From Amoebidium appalachense (Eukaryota; Ichthyosporea): a stretch of DNA of 64,000 nt. Under the pieces are notes generated by a model. That model saw only the letters and a program-made list of their open reading frames with translations, was not told the DNA's origin and made no database searches. Both the position numbers and the translations under genes were made by a program. Below are positions 28,250-50,733 of this stretch, piece by piece; the first letter of the stretch is position 1; every line of letters begins with the position of its first letter. The DNA is taken from contig CAVNZM010000007.1 in assembly GCA_963693365.1 (NCBI GenBank), positions 4,092,001 to 4,156,000 of the forward strand, read 5' to 3'.

Positions 28250-28620
28250 TAAATTCCAAAAAGGCAAGTAGCTTTTTACATTGCAAAAAGGCAAGTAGCA
28301 TTTTACTATTGCAAAAAGGCAAGTAGCTTTTTACATTGCAAAAAGGCAAGTAGCTTTTACATTGCAAGTCGCTTTTACATTGCAAAAAGGCAAGTAGCTT
28401 TTTACATTGCAAAAAGCAAGTAGCTTTTTACATTGCAAAAAGGCAAGTAGCTTTTTACATTGCAAAAAGGCAAGTAGCTTTTTACATTGCAGAAAGGCAA
28501 GTAGCTTTTCACATTGCAAAAAGGCAAGTAGCTTTTCACATTGCAAAAAGGGAAGTAGCTTTTTACATTGCAAAAAGGCAAGTAGCTTTTTACATTGCAA
28601 AAAAGGAAGTAGCTTTTTCT
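28250..28620. repeat. 27-bp minisatellite, about 14 copies
   Basis: The unit is close to GCAAGTAGCTTTTTACATTG followed by CAAAAAG. It repeats about 14 times with small indels and one truncated copy. The array lies in an intron of the threonine dehydratase remnant and is flanked by similar direct repeats (CTGTGTTACCGACACAAA and CTGTATCACCGACAAAAT). Confidence 0.9.
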
Positions 28621-29212
28621 CCGTCTGTATCACCGACAAAATATGGTAAATGCTAATCGATTTTGGTGGGGGACACATATGAGCATAGCATTGGCAACCC
28701 ATGAAGGTTTAATTAACCCCAAATAGTTCCCAGTCACCTCTCCAAGACAACCACAATTATTCAATCAGCCTGTCTTTTCTAATAACTCTGTCCATTATTT
28801 CTGACATCTTGTGCTTGTTTTTTTTTTTCCTTCCTTCCGATTTTGCCTTCTCCCTTTCTATCATTTTTTCCCTTGCAGACGAGAGGGGGGGAGCGCGCGG
28901 GGGGGGGGGGGGGGGGGGGGGGGCAGCGGGTTGTAAAATATGGTAAATGTTCCCGCGGGGGGAGGGAGGGGGGCGGGAGGGGAGGAAGGGGAGAGGGTTC
29001 GTAAGCTATGGTGATTGTGCCGGGGGAAGGGGGGGGGGGGGGGGGGGGGTAGGGGGGAGGGGCTCTATGACTAACTTTCACGGCAGTTCCATTACCGCAA
29101 CCACGAACATGATGTGGGACAGGTGCATGTGGGCATGCAGGTGTGCTTCTTACCTTCCCCCCTCCTCCCGCCCCTCCCCCCCCTCCCCCCCCCCCCCCCC
29201 CCCCCCTCCCCA

Positions 29213-29246
<34 letters not shown>

Positions 29247-29332
29247 CGCCCCCAACAATCACCCATCACCACCATCACCAATGCCACCTGTAACAAACAA
29301 ACCGTGGTTGCGCGCCGAGGCATTAGCACGTA

Positions 29333-29370
<38 letters not shown>

Positions 29371-30118
29371 GCGCCACTCCTCTGGATATAGTGACTGGAG
29401 TGTAGGGTAAAGATGGCCGCGTAGAGGGAGACACATTTACATGTTTAATTTTAACAGTATTGCACTGATGGGTTGAAGAGGGATGCATAGAGCAAGCTGT
29501 GTGTGTTTTGTGTGCTTGGGTGTGTTTGTGTGTGCATGCGTGTGTGTGTGTGCGTGCGCGCATGTGTGTGCACGTGTTGTGTGTGTTTGTGTTGAGAGGA
29601 GTGCGAGGGGAGGCAAAGATAGGAGAAGAGAGTGAGGGGGGGTTAGGGGGAGCCAACTGGATCGTCGAAAGAAAGGTAGTTTTTGTTTTTCTTTTTTTGG
29701 GCTCTTTTGCAACTAGCAAAAGTTCCAGATCCACTACTGTTTTGAGACTCTCCTGACACTGTGTTCTGGCAGGTTCCACCGGAGTAACGTGCTCAGTTCG
29801 AGAAGTTTCTGGAGGAGGTGGGCTACCACTACTGGGACGAGGGAGCCAATCCGGTGTACCTGGAGTTCCTGCGCTGAACTGTGATTGGTGGATCTCGGAA
29901 TGTGTAGTTTGAAGGTTTGCAGTGCCGGCGGATTGGATGGAGTTTCCTTCGGATGTTTTGTATAGTGTTATGAACTTGATTTGCTGTGATTCATGTACCC
30001 CCCTCCCCCCCCCCCTCCCCCCCCCCCCCCCCCCCCCTAGCGATCTTAAACAAACGCATACGCACACACACACCCACACACCCACACACACCCACACACA
30101 CAAACAGCCATGCACACA

Positions 30119-30150
<32 letters not shown>

Positions 30151-30162
30151 CACACATGCACG

Positions 30163-30208
<46 letters not shown>

Positions 30209-30217
30209 GTAACACAT

Positions 30218-30263
<46 letters not shown>

Positions 30264-30752
30264 CCCATTTTTTAGTTTGTTTTTGGTTTGAAGCAGATAT
30301 TCAACAATCGATATTTAAATTATAACCCACCGTGAATAGTGAATGGTATACGGCACGTTGATATGGCTTTGAACCTGTTATCGAATTCAGAAAATACACG
30401 TATGTCAGTAATCTATATGTCTTTCAGATTGAGTAAAGTTGTTAGTAGGGAATAATGTTCACGGTAGACCATACGTGTTTCGTGCTCTTTTTAAATCTGA
30501 AATCATTGTTCTAAGAACAAAGATAGCAATGTGACCTGTGATTGGTAGGTCTCGGGTTGCAAATGTTCCTGTGCCTTTGAAATAAACAGTCCCCCTCACA
30601 AGATTTTGTTGTACTGTTAGATTTTCAGTCTGAGCATCCTCTGAAGCTGTCCCTTAAATATTTGCGCTATGACCCTCATCCCCATCCTCATCATCCTCCC
30701 CACCCCCTCCATCCCCCTTCCTCCCAAAACACATGTGCGCGCATGCACGCCC

Positions 30753-31001
<249 letters not shown>

Positions 31002-31543
31002 GACACACACGTGCACAAACACACCCACACACCCATGCACGCAAGCTCACACACGCACAACGACCACTAAAACCGTGCTGTATTCATTGGCCCTGTGTGC
31101 AGGTACACACTTTGTGATAAAGCCAGCAGAAGTTGACTTACGAGTCCGACAATGCGAAGTTGATGTTTGTTAAGGTGAACGTTAAGGTTTGAAGGTTTTG
31201 AGCGATGTGACGGTCTGCCTAGACGTAAAACGCAAGAAAAAACCGAGCATTTTGAAGAGTTCAAGCAACTTAAAGACCCTCACACAAGTGAACTGCTTAA
31301 AAAGCATTGTGACGTATTTTTATTCAAGGCTTCCAGTCCATCACTCATAAATCACCCATCCACCGTGTACACCTGAACCATTTGCATTGCACAGGCGTAT
31401 ACACATTATCCGCCAAATAAGTCCCAAAAATACAACATATGCAGCTCATCTATGATACTGTTCCTGAGCCGTTTTCCAAATTACCGCGACAATAGAGTTC
31501 TCAAACTGCAAACAAAAAACCCCATAGCCATCTGAACCCCTCC

Positions 31544-31549
31544 TTTATT
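31544..31549 (-). terminator. Poly(A) signal AATAAA of the UQCRQ gene
   Basis: AATAAA on the minus strand lies about 65 nt after the TAA stop at 31613-31615. This is a usual distance for a short 3' UTR. Confidence 0.55.
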
Positions 31550-31612
31550 TCGAAAATTAATTACATCATATAAACACCCTCGTCTCCGTGGACATCCCCC
31601 CTAACCCCCAAT

Positions 31613-31876
31613 TTACACTTCATTTTCATAATGCTTGGGGTTTTTGCGATGCAGCCTCCAGTGCTCATCCTCCGCATACCACATGACCCCAGCCATCAGC
31701 ACAAAGGGGGGCACCACATCAAGAATGTTTTCCGTCACACGCCGGTACAAATTTGCCGGCCCGTGGGTCCAAACCCCAGCAAAAGCGCGCTGGTGGAAGG
31801 GAGAGAGGGAGTAGGAGATGACCCCCTTCATGCGGCCATAGTTGCCCCAACGGAAAAGGCCGGCGGTCCCTCCCAT
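31613..31876 (-). CDS. UQCRQ: Cytochrome b-c1 complex subunit 8 (UQCRQ/QCR8)
   Basis: An 87-residue ORF is complete within one exon, starting at MGGTAGLFRWGNYGRMKGV. Family signatures are VISYSLSPFHQRAF, then HGPANLYRRVTENI, a single hydrophobic segment VVPPFVLMAGVMWYA and the C-terminal RKNPKHYENEV. Length and layout match the 80-95 residue family. The protein is a nuclear-encoded structural subunit of respiratory complex III in the mitochondrial inner membrane, next to cytochrome b. It ends with TAA exactly where homologs end, which shows that TAA is a normal stop in this genome. Upstream sequence (31950-32130) is a (GT)n/(GC)n tract, so any 5' UTR intron is unresolved. I chose the ATG at 31876 because it gives the family N-terminus. 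Confidence 0.92.
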   Translation of the reverse strand: MGGTAGLFRWGNYGRMKGVISYSLSPFHQRAFAGVWTHGPANLYRRVTENILDVVPPFVLMAGVMWYAEDEHWRLHRKNPKHYENEV

Positions 31877-31946
31877 GTTGGTGGTGTGGTGGTGGGTGAA
31901 ATGATTCAGAAGTTGGAGTGTTTGAAAAGTGCTGAAGGGTAGAGGG

Positions 31947-32005
<59 letters not shown>

Positions 32006-32059
32006 AGCGCGCGCGCACGCGCGCGTGTGTGCGCAAGAGGGGGGAGGGGGACTTGTGTG

Positions 32060-32092
<33 letters not shown>

Positions 32093-35000
32093 TTGTATGT
32101 GTGTGTGGTGTGTCGTGATGGGGCGGGGGAATTGAAAGCATAAAAAGGTGTTGGCTCCTTGGTTGGCTCGTGAACTTCGAGACGGGGGAAGGGTGGGGGG
32201 GTTGGGGGGGGGGGGGGGGGGGGGGAAGGGGGGGGGGATTATAAATTGAGAACAAAGGCCTTGATGTCTTTTTGTACTCACAGTTGCATGGTCATAAACA
32301 CTAACAGATGGGTCTGGCGTTCGGATTTGACTAGGCCTCCCTATGCACGCACACTCAAATGCAATTAAGCTACATTCTAACTTCGGTAAGGGCTATGATA
32401 ATTTTGTTTTTTTCAAACTGTATGTAGTGCCCAGGGCCGTCTCTCTCTCCCCCCCCTCCCCCCCCCCCCCCCCCTCCCCCCCCCAGCTCCCCCCCTCCCC
32501 CTCTTTCTCTCTCTCACTCCTGCCCCTTCTCCTGCTGTAACACCTGAAAATACAGTCTCCCCCCCCCCCCCCCCCCCCTCCCCTCCCCTCCACCCCGGGG
32601 GGGGGGGGGGGGGGGGTAATTTGGGTATACCCGGCTTCAGCTCCCAAATGCAGTGACTGTCGCTGAGAGAAAAATAATTCTGTAAAAACGAGCCTTGAAA
32701 AAGGAAGGAGAAAATGCGATAGAAGCCGGACAAGATTGTAAATCAATTGCATGTTTAGCAAATCACTATCCAACCACTGCGGCACCCCTACTTCTCTTTA
32801 TTGTACATGTCTTTCTATGTTCTTCCTCGTTTTATTTTATTTTTTATGTGTTCTTTTCTTGGATCAATATTCCGTGACCCACATTCCAAGCATCCAAAAT
32901 CACTGTGGAATGCACGTGGGTGGACCCCAGAGTTGAATATAGAGACTCGAACAACCACGTGCACCTTCGAATTCATCAACATGTACAACTGTTACCATAA
33001 CGGCAAAAGGAAACATGCACACATTTGCAAGAATTTCAAGATTTCAAGAGACCATGGCCCCAACCAAATTGCTCTGTAACAGAAGGAAAGAAAGAGAACG
33101 AGACTGTTTCCCGACCACTCAAAAACATACACACCTTGCCAAGAGTCTCTCAGGACTATACCACTGCTGTTCTATTGAAACCCAGAGTAGAAAAACAAAT
33201 TAAACCTCACGTCTGCGTGGGGGAAACTTTGAAAACGTCGTGAAGTTCTGGAGTTTGCCACCTACAGTACATGCACCTTACAGAAACATCAGCCCTCAAA
33301 TTTTTGCAGGACTCAGCAAACACATGCACACACACGTTCATTGGTTGCCATACGTTTATGACGTCACGAGAATTCCCACGTGTCACGTGTGTCCCTTTCT
33401 TTGGTGACACGGGTGCCACTGCAAGTGCACGTGTTGTTGGACACCTAGTAGTGCAGATTAAAACCCGAGTCTCTTTGAAGTTGTAAGCCATATGCATATG
33501 CACGCAGACAGTGTAGCTTGCACATTGAATTAGTTTCAAGCAGTGCTAGCTATTAGCGAGAAACGTATTTTTTCAATTAAGTCAGAACAAAGTATAAACA
33601 AAATATGGCACAACTTGCGGGCGCCCTCATTTGTGCGGGGCCTACGTAGGCCTGGCAGCCTCACACATTTTTTTTTTACATCTCACGGTCACAATGGTCA
33701 CTTGAAATTTTCATGTAATTTTTTCGGGGCACCATTTTTCTTTAACGGGTACTTAGTCACCTGGAAAGGCACATGCAGTTGGCATGTATGTACATGCTTT
33801 CTAATCGCATGCATGTACGTCGACATCGTCAGGGCTCTCAGGCGCGTTCGTGCGCTGCAAGGAGAAGCTGTCTACAAAACGGAGAGGCACGCAGGCTTCG
33901 AGGTGATTTATTGCTCTATACATATCCTCCGATCATGCACTGTATAAATATAGTATGTAGTGTAGACGTAAATGTAGCTGTACATGTACAGTGTGTCACG
34001 TGAATGAGGACTGAAACGAACTTGGAAGTTGACACGTGCACTGCACACATGTTGTTATCAAAGCCTTGGCTGTTCAAGGCTTACATGGAGGTGTTCTTGC
34101 AGGCTGGAGCGAAGCAAATGGAATCCAAGATCTAGAGTTGAAGAGCACAGAAGATCCTCATGAGGATACTCTTCAATTGCCAGGAATAATTTGGTAGCAA
34201 AATGCAGCAAAAACAAGAGGTCATGAGGCATGAAAAATTATGAATGGTAATCATGTATATTTTTTATTGTTGATAGCCATCACGTTTTATGTCTGTTACA
34301 ACTTACAGTGTTAAGGATGACAGATGAGCTGCGCGCAACACCGGACTGACAAGCAGATACATAGCCAAATTTGCCACGCTCTGATCAAGACAACACTGAT
34401 TGGCTTAACACGCACCAAGTGCTGTCAAGCAGGATCATAAGAATATCTGAATTTCATTCCGGCAAGCTCAAATTTCTAGTTTAGTATAACAAATGTTGTA
34501 AATGCCCCGATTAATCGTAAATAGATCCTGATATATCCCCCTCTTTTAGGACAAGCTATAAAAAGGTCCTCAAAGATATTTTTCCCAACGAAATTGGGGT
34601 CCTACTGCATCGAATTTCGGTGCTAATGGGGTGCGCGGTAGCACTTTTTGATTGGCTGTACTTGTCAAGCCTTCTTGCTGTGACAGGACTCCGGCCCGGT
34701 GCAGAGAACAGAAAAGCCTGAGAGAAAACACACCTAAACATGCGTAACTTTGTTCTTTAAGTGACATAGAACGTTGTATTTTGTTACCAAAACTACTGCT
34801 ACTGATCACATCGGCATCAATTTATCCATTTGGCCGGAAACATCATCCATATTTCACTCTCGAGCTTCCAAGCGTGCAAGATTGGATCTCTGACGGTCTC
34901 AAACCCTTTTTGTGAGTTGTTTTACGAACCGGTTTTGTTTTTGAGGGTACCTCGCAAGAAAGCGCATCGTGCTACCATAAATAGAAACGCAAGAAACAGG

Positions 35001-35750
35001 TGGAAATTCTGCATAGCACATAGCTTTTTATGCCCAGCCCCTCACTTTGCTGCTGTTCAACCATACAACCCTAGATCTAAGATGTAGTGGTGTCTGCCTA
35101 CCTCTTGCCCATTCACGCACCTGGTTTGCAACATACTGTGCCACGAGTATTTTTAGGGTGCTGTGAAGAACGAGCGGCTGTGTTCGTGTGGACATTTATT
35201 CGGAGGCGGTGGGTGCTGGGGTGTGTTTATGTGCTTAACGTGTTACCTGTTGTATCCCTTGCCATCGCACACGCACTACTGTGTGCAGTAATGTTGCACT
35301 TCTTGCATGTGCCAGCAACTGACTTTCTGCCATCATTTCTTCCACCGCACGTACTGTGTCTGAATGGTGCGTGTTCTTGCAACATCATGCACAATGTTGA
35401 TTTTTCCCATGTTTTTGTGGTTGCAAACGAGTGTTCTGCCTTTAGCCACACTCAGGTCGATGCGCACGCTTGCGAAACATTCGCCTAGTAAACCTACACA
35501 CACACACGCATGCATGTAGGAGAAGACATACACAGGCTCAGGCACATTTGTGCCTACAAGCTCTTTATGGACCCAAGCAGTTCGGGATCTTGCATGTTGT
35601 CGTGTTTTTATTGTGTCCTATGTTCTTCTCCCCCCCCCCCTCCCCCCAAAAAAAAAAAAAAAAAAAAAAAAAACGGAAATACAATGAATGAAGAAATGTG
35701 TTACTCGTCGTGAATGTGTACATCATGCTCTGTAAACTATTGTTTTGATT

Positions 35751-35807
<57 letters not shown>

Positions 35808-36276
35808 ACTTCCCCACCTTTCGTTTGGACCCCTTTTCCTGGGAGGAACACCCTATTATTTTATTATAAAGTGACATCAGTTTGGTGGAATTCATGCTCC
35901 ATTTTATTGAAAAATGCATCTCCCTAAAGCTCCAGGCAAATTGGGCTAGAAGAGAGCCATTCACACCCGGCATATTCGAGAAGAAATTCCAACCCCTTTC
36001 CCTCCTGACTGTTAATCGATCTGGAGAACCACATGTCTGTAAAGCACGTGGGCGTTTTTGATTTCCTTTTCGATTTCTGATTATCATGATTTTATTGGCA
36101 GGGAACCGTTTTTTTTTTGTTTTTTTTTGTTTTTTTTTCCCTTTTTTTGGGGGGGGGGAGGGAGGGGGGGAGGAGGGGGGGCAGGGGGGCGGGGGGAGGA
36201 TTGTGGGCATAGGAGGACACGGAGCGCAACACCAACACATTCCACTGTCTCCACAGGGCCAATCACAGCCGGCCCC
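31877..36276. other. Large interval between UQCRQ (-) and the PHACTR-like gene (+)
   Basis: It starts with (GT)n/(GC)n and poly-G (31950-32240) and poly-C/poly-G (32450-32617), then has ordinary-composition DNA from 32640 to 35600, then a 53-nt poly-C run at 35753-35805. A TGACGTCA and two CACGTG-like E-boxes sit close together at about 33357-33390 and may be regulatory. The largest ORF (35087-35488, 133 codons) has no recognisable domain. A non-coding first exon of the PHACTR-like gene could lie here. Confidence 0.5.
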
Positions 36277-43981
<7,705 letters not shown>

Positions 43982-45205
43982 CACGCACCCTTTAAAGAAA
44001 GGGTGGCTGTTGAAATTTAATTTTATAGATGTGGCGCGAAAATGTGCGAGTGATCTGGTCGAAAAAATGGCATATATATATGGGTGGAAATGTTATTGGT
44101 TTTTTTGTGTTGGAATTGTGGAGTTCGGTGTTTGTTTGGAGGTGGAGCCCCAAATGTCCATGTTTAGCGAAAGCCTGGCGGCATGACTGAGCGTATTTTT
44201 AGTGAAAATTAAAGTTATAACGTTAGATTGGGTGTGGTTGCACACCTTTTAGTTGGACACATAAACATGTATGTCACTAGCAAAAAACTAAATAGTTTTT
44301 GCCTGAACCCTTTCTGAATGAACCGTGGTCACAGTCATGCACGATAGTGAGTAATCTTAAAGTTAAAATTCTAAATTAAATCAAGACTGTGGACATTATT
44401 AGTTTAGGTATTTAAGCTGTCCTATAGCTATGACCTACCACATTTGGCTACAACCATTCAACTTGGAACCGGCACATAGCCACGAATTCCAGGAAACTCG
44501 TTACACGTGTGGGGCACTTCAGAGTTGAAGATAATGCAAAACACCAACGACAATGATATTTAGGTTTCCTTGTTCATTTGGCAAAGTCTGAAACACACAG
44601 AATGGTAACCCCTCTTCCCTTCACTGTGTGATGGGCATGCACACATACCCACACACGTAAGCGTGCACACACCATGCTCAAGCAAACTACACGAAAAAAA
44701 GTGTGCATCAACAGGACATGTTTTGGCCCGAAGACCAATTGCCGCATGATAACTTATATGAACCTCGTTGCAATCGAGCTCACACCCGTGCATAATTTAC
44801 CCTTTTACACAAGCTGCTGTTTGCCTATAGCTATATATGCCTGTCTGACATCGGGCACATCCCCCCCCCCCCCCCCCCCCCGCGCCCACCCAAATACGTA
44901 AGGGCCAGGCACAAATTAACAAGAAAATCACCACACACACACACACTCTCTCTCTCTCTCTCAACCCCACCCTCGCCCACCCAAAATAAGGGTCTCATCC
45001 TACAGATCGTGGACACACATTGTTGCTAGATTCACTGGGGGGTTATATGAACCAGGAGGTTTAGAGAGTAGCGGACGTTGCAATGCATGTGTGTGCTTGT
45101 TACTGCTTGCGTTTACGAATGAGGCCATCGTTGTTAGTCGTTTTCTTTCCCTTTTTCCTTTTGTCTTTCATTTTCTCTCTCTCTCTCTTTCTTTTTGTTT
45201 TGGTT

Positions 45206-45241
<36 letters not shown>

Positions 45242-45270
45242 TTTTTTTTTCGTGTGTGTGCGTGCGGGCA

Positions 45271-45305
<35 letters not shown>

Positions 45306-45712
45306 GAAGACACCCGACACCACCACGTTACGGTTGCAACAGACCACTTATATATCAACGTTTATTCCCTTTATTGGGTTAAAAAACAACGACGTTCTTT
45401 GAATAACTCAGTGGCTTAGGGTCTCACTCAAGAACAGATACAAAAAGATCTCAAACAAAATTTGCTGGCTGATGGGTTGCGCACTTTTATGTTTTTGTGG
45501 CCAGGTGCAATAAAATCGGTGCAAATGTCAGCTCCCAATTGCCTACAGTGGAATGTATTGGATATATGTCACTACAAATATATTGCATATGAACCTATAT
45601 CTCCACACCAATAAATCAACCATGTTTTGTCGGTACAACCAACACTCCACATATGGTGAAGCTACCTACAAAGGATCAAGCAGAATAGGATGTTGCATTC
45701 CCCTCCCTCCCA
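43982..45712. other. Convergent intergenic region
   Basis: It separates the 3' ends of the PHACTR-like gene (+) and the membrane-protein gene (-). ATTAAA at about 44208 is a possible poly(A) signal for the plus gene. Two minus-strand AATAAA motifs at about 45360-45376 could serve the minus gene. A (TTTC)n tract (about 45209-45241) and a poly-G run (about 45273-45304) are present, and no coding exon is seen. Confidence 0.55.
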
Positions 45713-46416
45713 TCAATTGGTGGCCTGCCGGGGAGAGGTGCCTGGGGAGAGAACGCAGAAGTCAGTAACACAATTCCCCCAATTCATTCTCCTCCCCCCC
45801 TCCTCCCCCGGGGAGCCCTTCTCCCCAACTTGCCGGGGCACGAGGATTCTGATGTTGACAAAACAGAAACACACATACTGTACAACCGCACACACCTAAG
45901 CTGTGCTCCCATAACAATATCAGTACCCAATCTTTACGTTACGCGTCTCTACGTAAAACCAGAACAGGGATCATGTGTAAATATTTGTTGCTGCAGAGGA
46001 AAGCACATTGTGTGTGTATGGACAAATCGAGTCATACCTGGAAGGCGGATGCCGGTCTTGAGGGAGCGGGTCTGCGACGTGTTGCTGGACAGCTCCCTGC
46101 AATCAAATCACACCATTAGAAAAAAATGCTAGTAAGAGCAATAACGTATATATGCAATCATGTAAATTTATGCGCGTGCATATGTGCGTGTGTGTGTTTG
46201 AGTACACCAACCAGGCAGGCCACAACAAGGCTGGAGCAATCATATCAGCATCCAACCTTTTACGACATTTTCACCGATGCACGCTCAATGCTCAAGAGAA
46301 ATGATTGGGTTGCGTGTTGTTTAAAGAACCCCCCCCCCCCCCCCCCCCCTCCCGGGGACCACACAGAGATTCAGGTCAACACATGCATGGAAGGGATGTC
46401 AGGCGGGACTGGGGAG

Positions 46417-46461
<45 letters not shown>

Positions 46462-47278
46462 GGGGGGGGGGGGGGGTTTTGAATGCGTCAAAAAGTACGA
46501 AGTACACAAGAACAAACGGATAACACGATGCAGAATGCAAGCCATACATAAAGAGTATGCATAATAAGCAGAGCCCATCCTCAGGGGGGGCCCACGTCAT
46601 CCACAGTACCCGAGTTTCGACCTATTCCCCTCGTTAACGAAACCCAACTCAGATACTGTTTCACTTGAACATGAGTAGGTCACCCGTCTTGATCAGAGAC
46701 GAGCAGGGTTGCTTATGCAGGCAAGGGCAGTGGGAAAGGCCGGGGGTTAAAGTTGCAGCAGTAAGCAGAAGCAAGAAAAATATAGATAGGAACTCAGGAG
46801 ACGGGGCTTCTAGGAAGCTCCCCCGTCGATACCTAAGTCGATACTTCCCTGGCTAACATACTACACCAGCTGAAAAGAATTAAGTCCCGAAGGCCACAGA
46901 ATTCGTAATCAGAGGGGAAAATATGAGATTTGACCCACGCCGCAGGGTAGTAACACGCTTACTAGGGCGGAACTTTATCGTCTTCGAACGGAAAGCTATG
47001 CCCCCGGATGTCAGCCGGAAATATGGTATCACCCATTGCTTTGGGCTTGAAAAAAGCCAAACTGATAGTCCGAGTTATGTTACGCCGGCGGGTAACATGC
47101 CGCATGGGTTCCAAGGGAGCTGTCGCCAACAGAGCGGTGTGTGCATGCGTGCGCGTAACGCAATGTGTGAAGTGTGTCTATAGCTATGAAAGGGGGTATG
47201 CAGAAGTGGACAGATGAAGTGTGTGGAGAGAAAAACAGTAAGAAGAAAAGTAGACACCGGTATGTGCAACCCCGCACA

Positions 47279-47313
<35 letters not shown>

Positions 47314-47374
47314 AATAAGCGAAGATTACAGGTAATCAACCAGAACAACAAATGACAAGCAAAACAACAGGCGC

Positions 47375-47407
<33 letters not shown>

Positions 47408-48529
47408 AGGAAAAAGAAAGAGAGAGAGAGAGGGGGGGGGGGGGGGGGGGGGGGGATAGAGGGATATCTCACCTGAAGGGGGTGGGAGGTGTCCTCGGCG
47501 CCTCGGCATCACTGCAAGTAGACCTGAAGCAACAGTCAGTGTTAGCCCCCTCCCCTCCCTCCTCCCTCTCCACACACACCCATTCACCCAGAGAAGGACT
47601 ATGTGCACAGGGAGAATGTAGATCCCCCCCCCCCCCCCCCCCCCCCGGGGCTACACACACGCATACACACACACATAAAAAAAAACCCACTCTTGCCTGA
47701 AGTATCTACACATGTCGTTCCACCTCAACATACAAACACATATCGGCAGACTCAGCTTGACTCCCACCTGCCCCCACGGTACCCTCTTCAACACACAAGC
47801 AATCTGCTGTGAACATGCCCCACACTACACAATCCTAAGGGCAGACAGGCAGGCAGAAGCGTACATATCGTGTAAACATGCCCCGCAACACACACACACA
47901 CACTATCCACCAAACAGACAGGCAGGCACAAAAAGACAGACACAAACAGACACGTACGTAGCAACAGGCCCAAATGTGACCGTAGGCTTCTCCAGTGCGA
48001 CTTTAGGTCTACGAAGGCTGCTGCGCCTGGGCTTCTCCTCCGTCTGGGGGGTAGCGGGTGCACTGCTAGCCTTATTCGTATCCACTTGGGCAGACTCCAC
48101 CCCCTCAAACACGGTCTTGTGGGGTATGGGCGGGCTGGAACTGATGGTGCCAAACCGCACAGAAGAGAACTTGCTCGTGGGGGGAGGCACAACCGGGGAA
48201 CTGGAGGCACTTAGGTCGTAGGGGAGAATGTCGGGGGACTCGGAGACGATGGAGGTAGGGGCAGCCGTAGTGGCGGTGTTGTCGGTGGTGGTTTCTGTTG
48301 TATTGGCGGGGAGTTTGAAGGGTGTAGGGCGGGGGAGGGTGATGTGTGGCCTGGTCTGGTGGGGGGAGGGTGGGGTGTTTGGGCCCGTGAAGAGAACTTT
48401 GACGGTGGCCCTGGGACGGAGCAGACCGCTGCTAGCTTGTTCGGTGGGGGGGCTGGCGGTGGGCTTGGGGGCAGATGGGGTGGGGTCTTCGGTCTCGGGG
48501 GTGATGGCTGGGGAGGTCACGTGGTTGCT

Positions 48530-48562
<33 letters not shown>

Positions 48563-50453
48563 AGGGGGGGGGGGTCAGTATGTGGCATGCTTCCGTGAAT
48601 ATGGGCAGTGGGGGATGGAATGAGGTGGGTGTGGGTGTGGGTGTCTGTATGGTGTGCGGTGGAGTCTGTGTGTGTTTTTTTTTTTTTTTTGCGTTTTTTT
48701 TTGTGGGGGGGGGTAAAAAATTGGGAGAATAATGATAGGGATGAATGAGAGCAAAAGCAGCAGGCATCTATCGCCCAACTCTTGCAACCTTAGCCCCCCC
48801 CCCCCCTCCCCTTCCCACCCCCCCCACCCGATGCCCACTGTGTGACCCCCATGCTTACTATTTGAAAAAGGAGGACCACCTCTAAGCACATACCGAAGAC
48901 GAGAAGGGGGCATGGGTGTCCCATCACGGGGTGTAGCAGGGGCCTTAGGCACGAGCACACGCCGACGGATGGGCGTGGGCCGGGGCAGAGCAAGGGGGGT
49001 ACTGGGGATGCCAGCAGGCGTCAGCATGCCGGGCACAGCCATGGGTGAGTTCTTGCCATCAGTCTCTGTCGCGGGGAGGGAGGTTGGATGCATGGTCACA
49101 GGGGTACCTCGGAAGCGCACGTGCATGGGTTGGGGTGTGTGGAAGGCGTCAGGGGTGGCGGGGGAATCTTCCGTGGTGGGTGCGGAGAGCGGCATGGGTG
49201 GGACGGCGGCGAGTGGTTTGATGGCAAAGAAGTCGTCGGTCAGGTCCAGGTCATCCTGTGTGGTAGGCATATGGAGGTCAGGATGAAGAAATGCGGGTGC
49301 CTGGGTGCACGTGGGGTGTGGTTAGCATGCATGGCTGTGATGCAAAGGCGATCTAAATATGATACCTGGCCTCATCCCCCCCCCCCCCTCCCCCCCCCCC
49401 CCCACCCACCACAAGGCCTAACCATCCGTGTGCACACAAACTCTGCCCTTGGAACCAAACCCATCCAACAAACAAATAACACCCACGACTATAGGCCCGT
49501 TGCACCGTCCCAATGACAGGCGTACACACTTTTGTGTCTGGCCCCCCCACAACACCCAGTGCCATGCACGTACACACATATTACTACTCCCAACCGATTT
49601 CCCAACATACAGACCGAGCAAAACCAACCAGAAACCAACCCCATAACCACCACAAACACCACTAATAAACACCACATACAGCCAGATAAATGAAAACACG
49701 TTAGCACTACCTCCAATGTGTTGTCCAGTGCGGCAAACAGCTCGTCCAGCTTCTCATCGTCTATGACCGTGTCCTCGAAGGAGGCCCCCACCCCCTGCAG
49801 CTGCACTAGCTCCTGCTGCATCTTGTACATGTAGCGCCGCACATCACACAGCATCTGGTCCTAGAGAACACACGTGTTAACCTCTTCGGGCCGGCACTAA
49901 TTGATTTGGCCGGCAGCCGGCCAGCTCTACACAGCTCTAGACAACTCTATTGTGGCTCGAAATCGATAGATAAAACTCGAATAATTTGTAAATATCGACA
50001 CGTGTATGTCTTACCGACATACCTTGCTAAGTTGGTTTGGGGGAAAACATCATTTTTCGTATGCTTTTGTATCTGTTTCTGTGTTTCTGAAGTGACTATC
50101 TAGGGAAATTTGCCGGTATGAACAGGTTAATGTAATGAACATATATCAACACACACACACACACACACACACATAAGAGCAAGTGTGTTTGGATTTGCAC
50201 TGTGCTCTTGTAGCCTACAGCCAGTCTATATCCCATTCGCTGCGCTTCGGACTCAATCACAAAAGAGAAAAGCCCCCCCGTCCCCCATGTACATGTAGCA
50301 CCACACCTCTCCAAGCATCTGATCCGAAAATACACACGAGTCAACATCATATATGTGAACTTTGGGTTGGAGTACGATACACAGCACTTTTGTGGCCTAC
50401 AGCCAGTCTACATGCAACGGTTGCTGCTTCGGACTCAAGTCGCAACGAGGAAA

Positions 50454-50489
<36 letters not shown>

Positions 50490-50702
50490 TCCCAAGGAGA
50501 GTAAGCACTCTTCAACTTGGGTCTTCGACGACAAGAGACATCCACAAAATTTCCCACATAAAAGAGGTATGTGTAGGCGAATTTTCTAGTTCTTTTTTTT
50601 TTTTTTTTTTTCTCCCAAGGGCCGGGGGGGGGGGGGGGGGGGGGGGGGGGTGTACCCGCTCTGAAAGTTGCTGCTCAACAACCCTGCCCTCGGCTGCAGG
50701 GT

Positions 50703-50733
<31 letters not shown>

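Noticed and set aside
28250-28620. CRISPR-like array
   Set aside because: The units are contiguous with no unique spacers, so this is a minisatellite in an intron.
35087-35488. Plus-strand ORF of 133 codons
   Set aside because: It is hydrophobic and Cys-rich with no recognisable family. It has no clear splice or promoter context and sits in ordinary spacer DNA.
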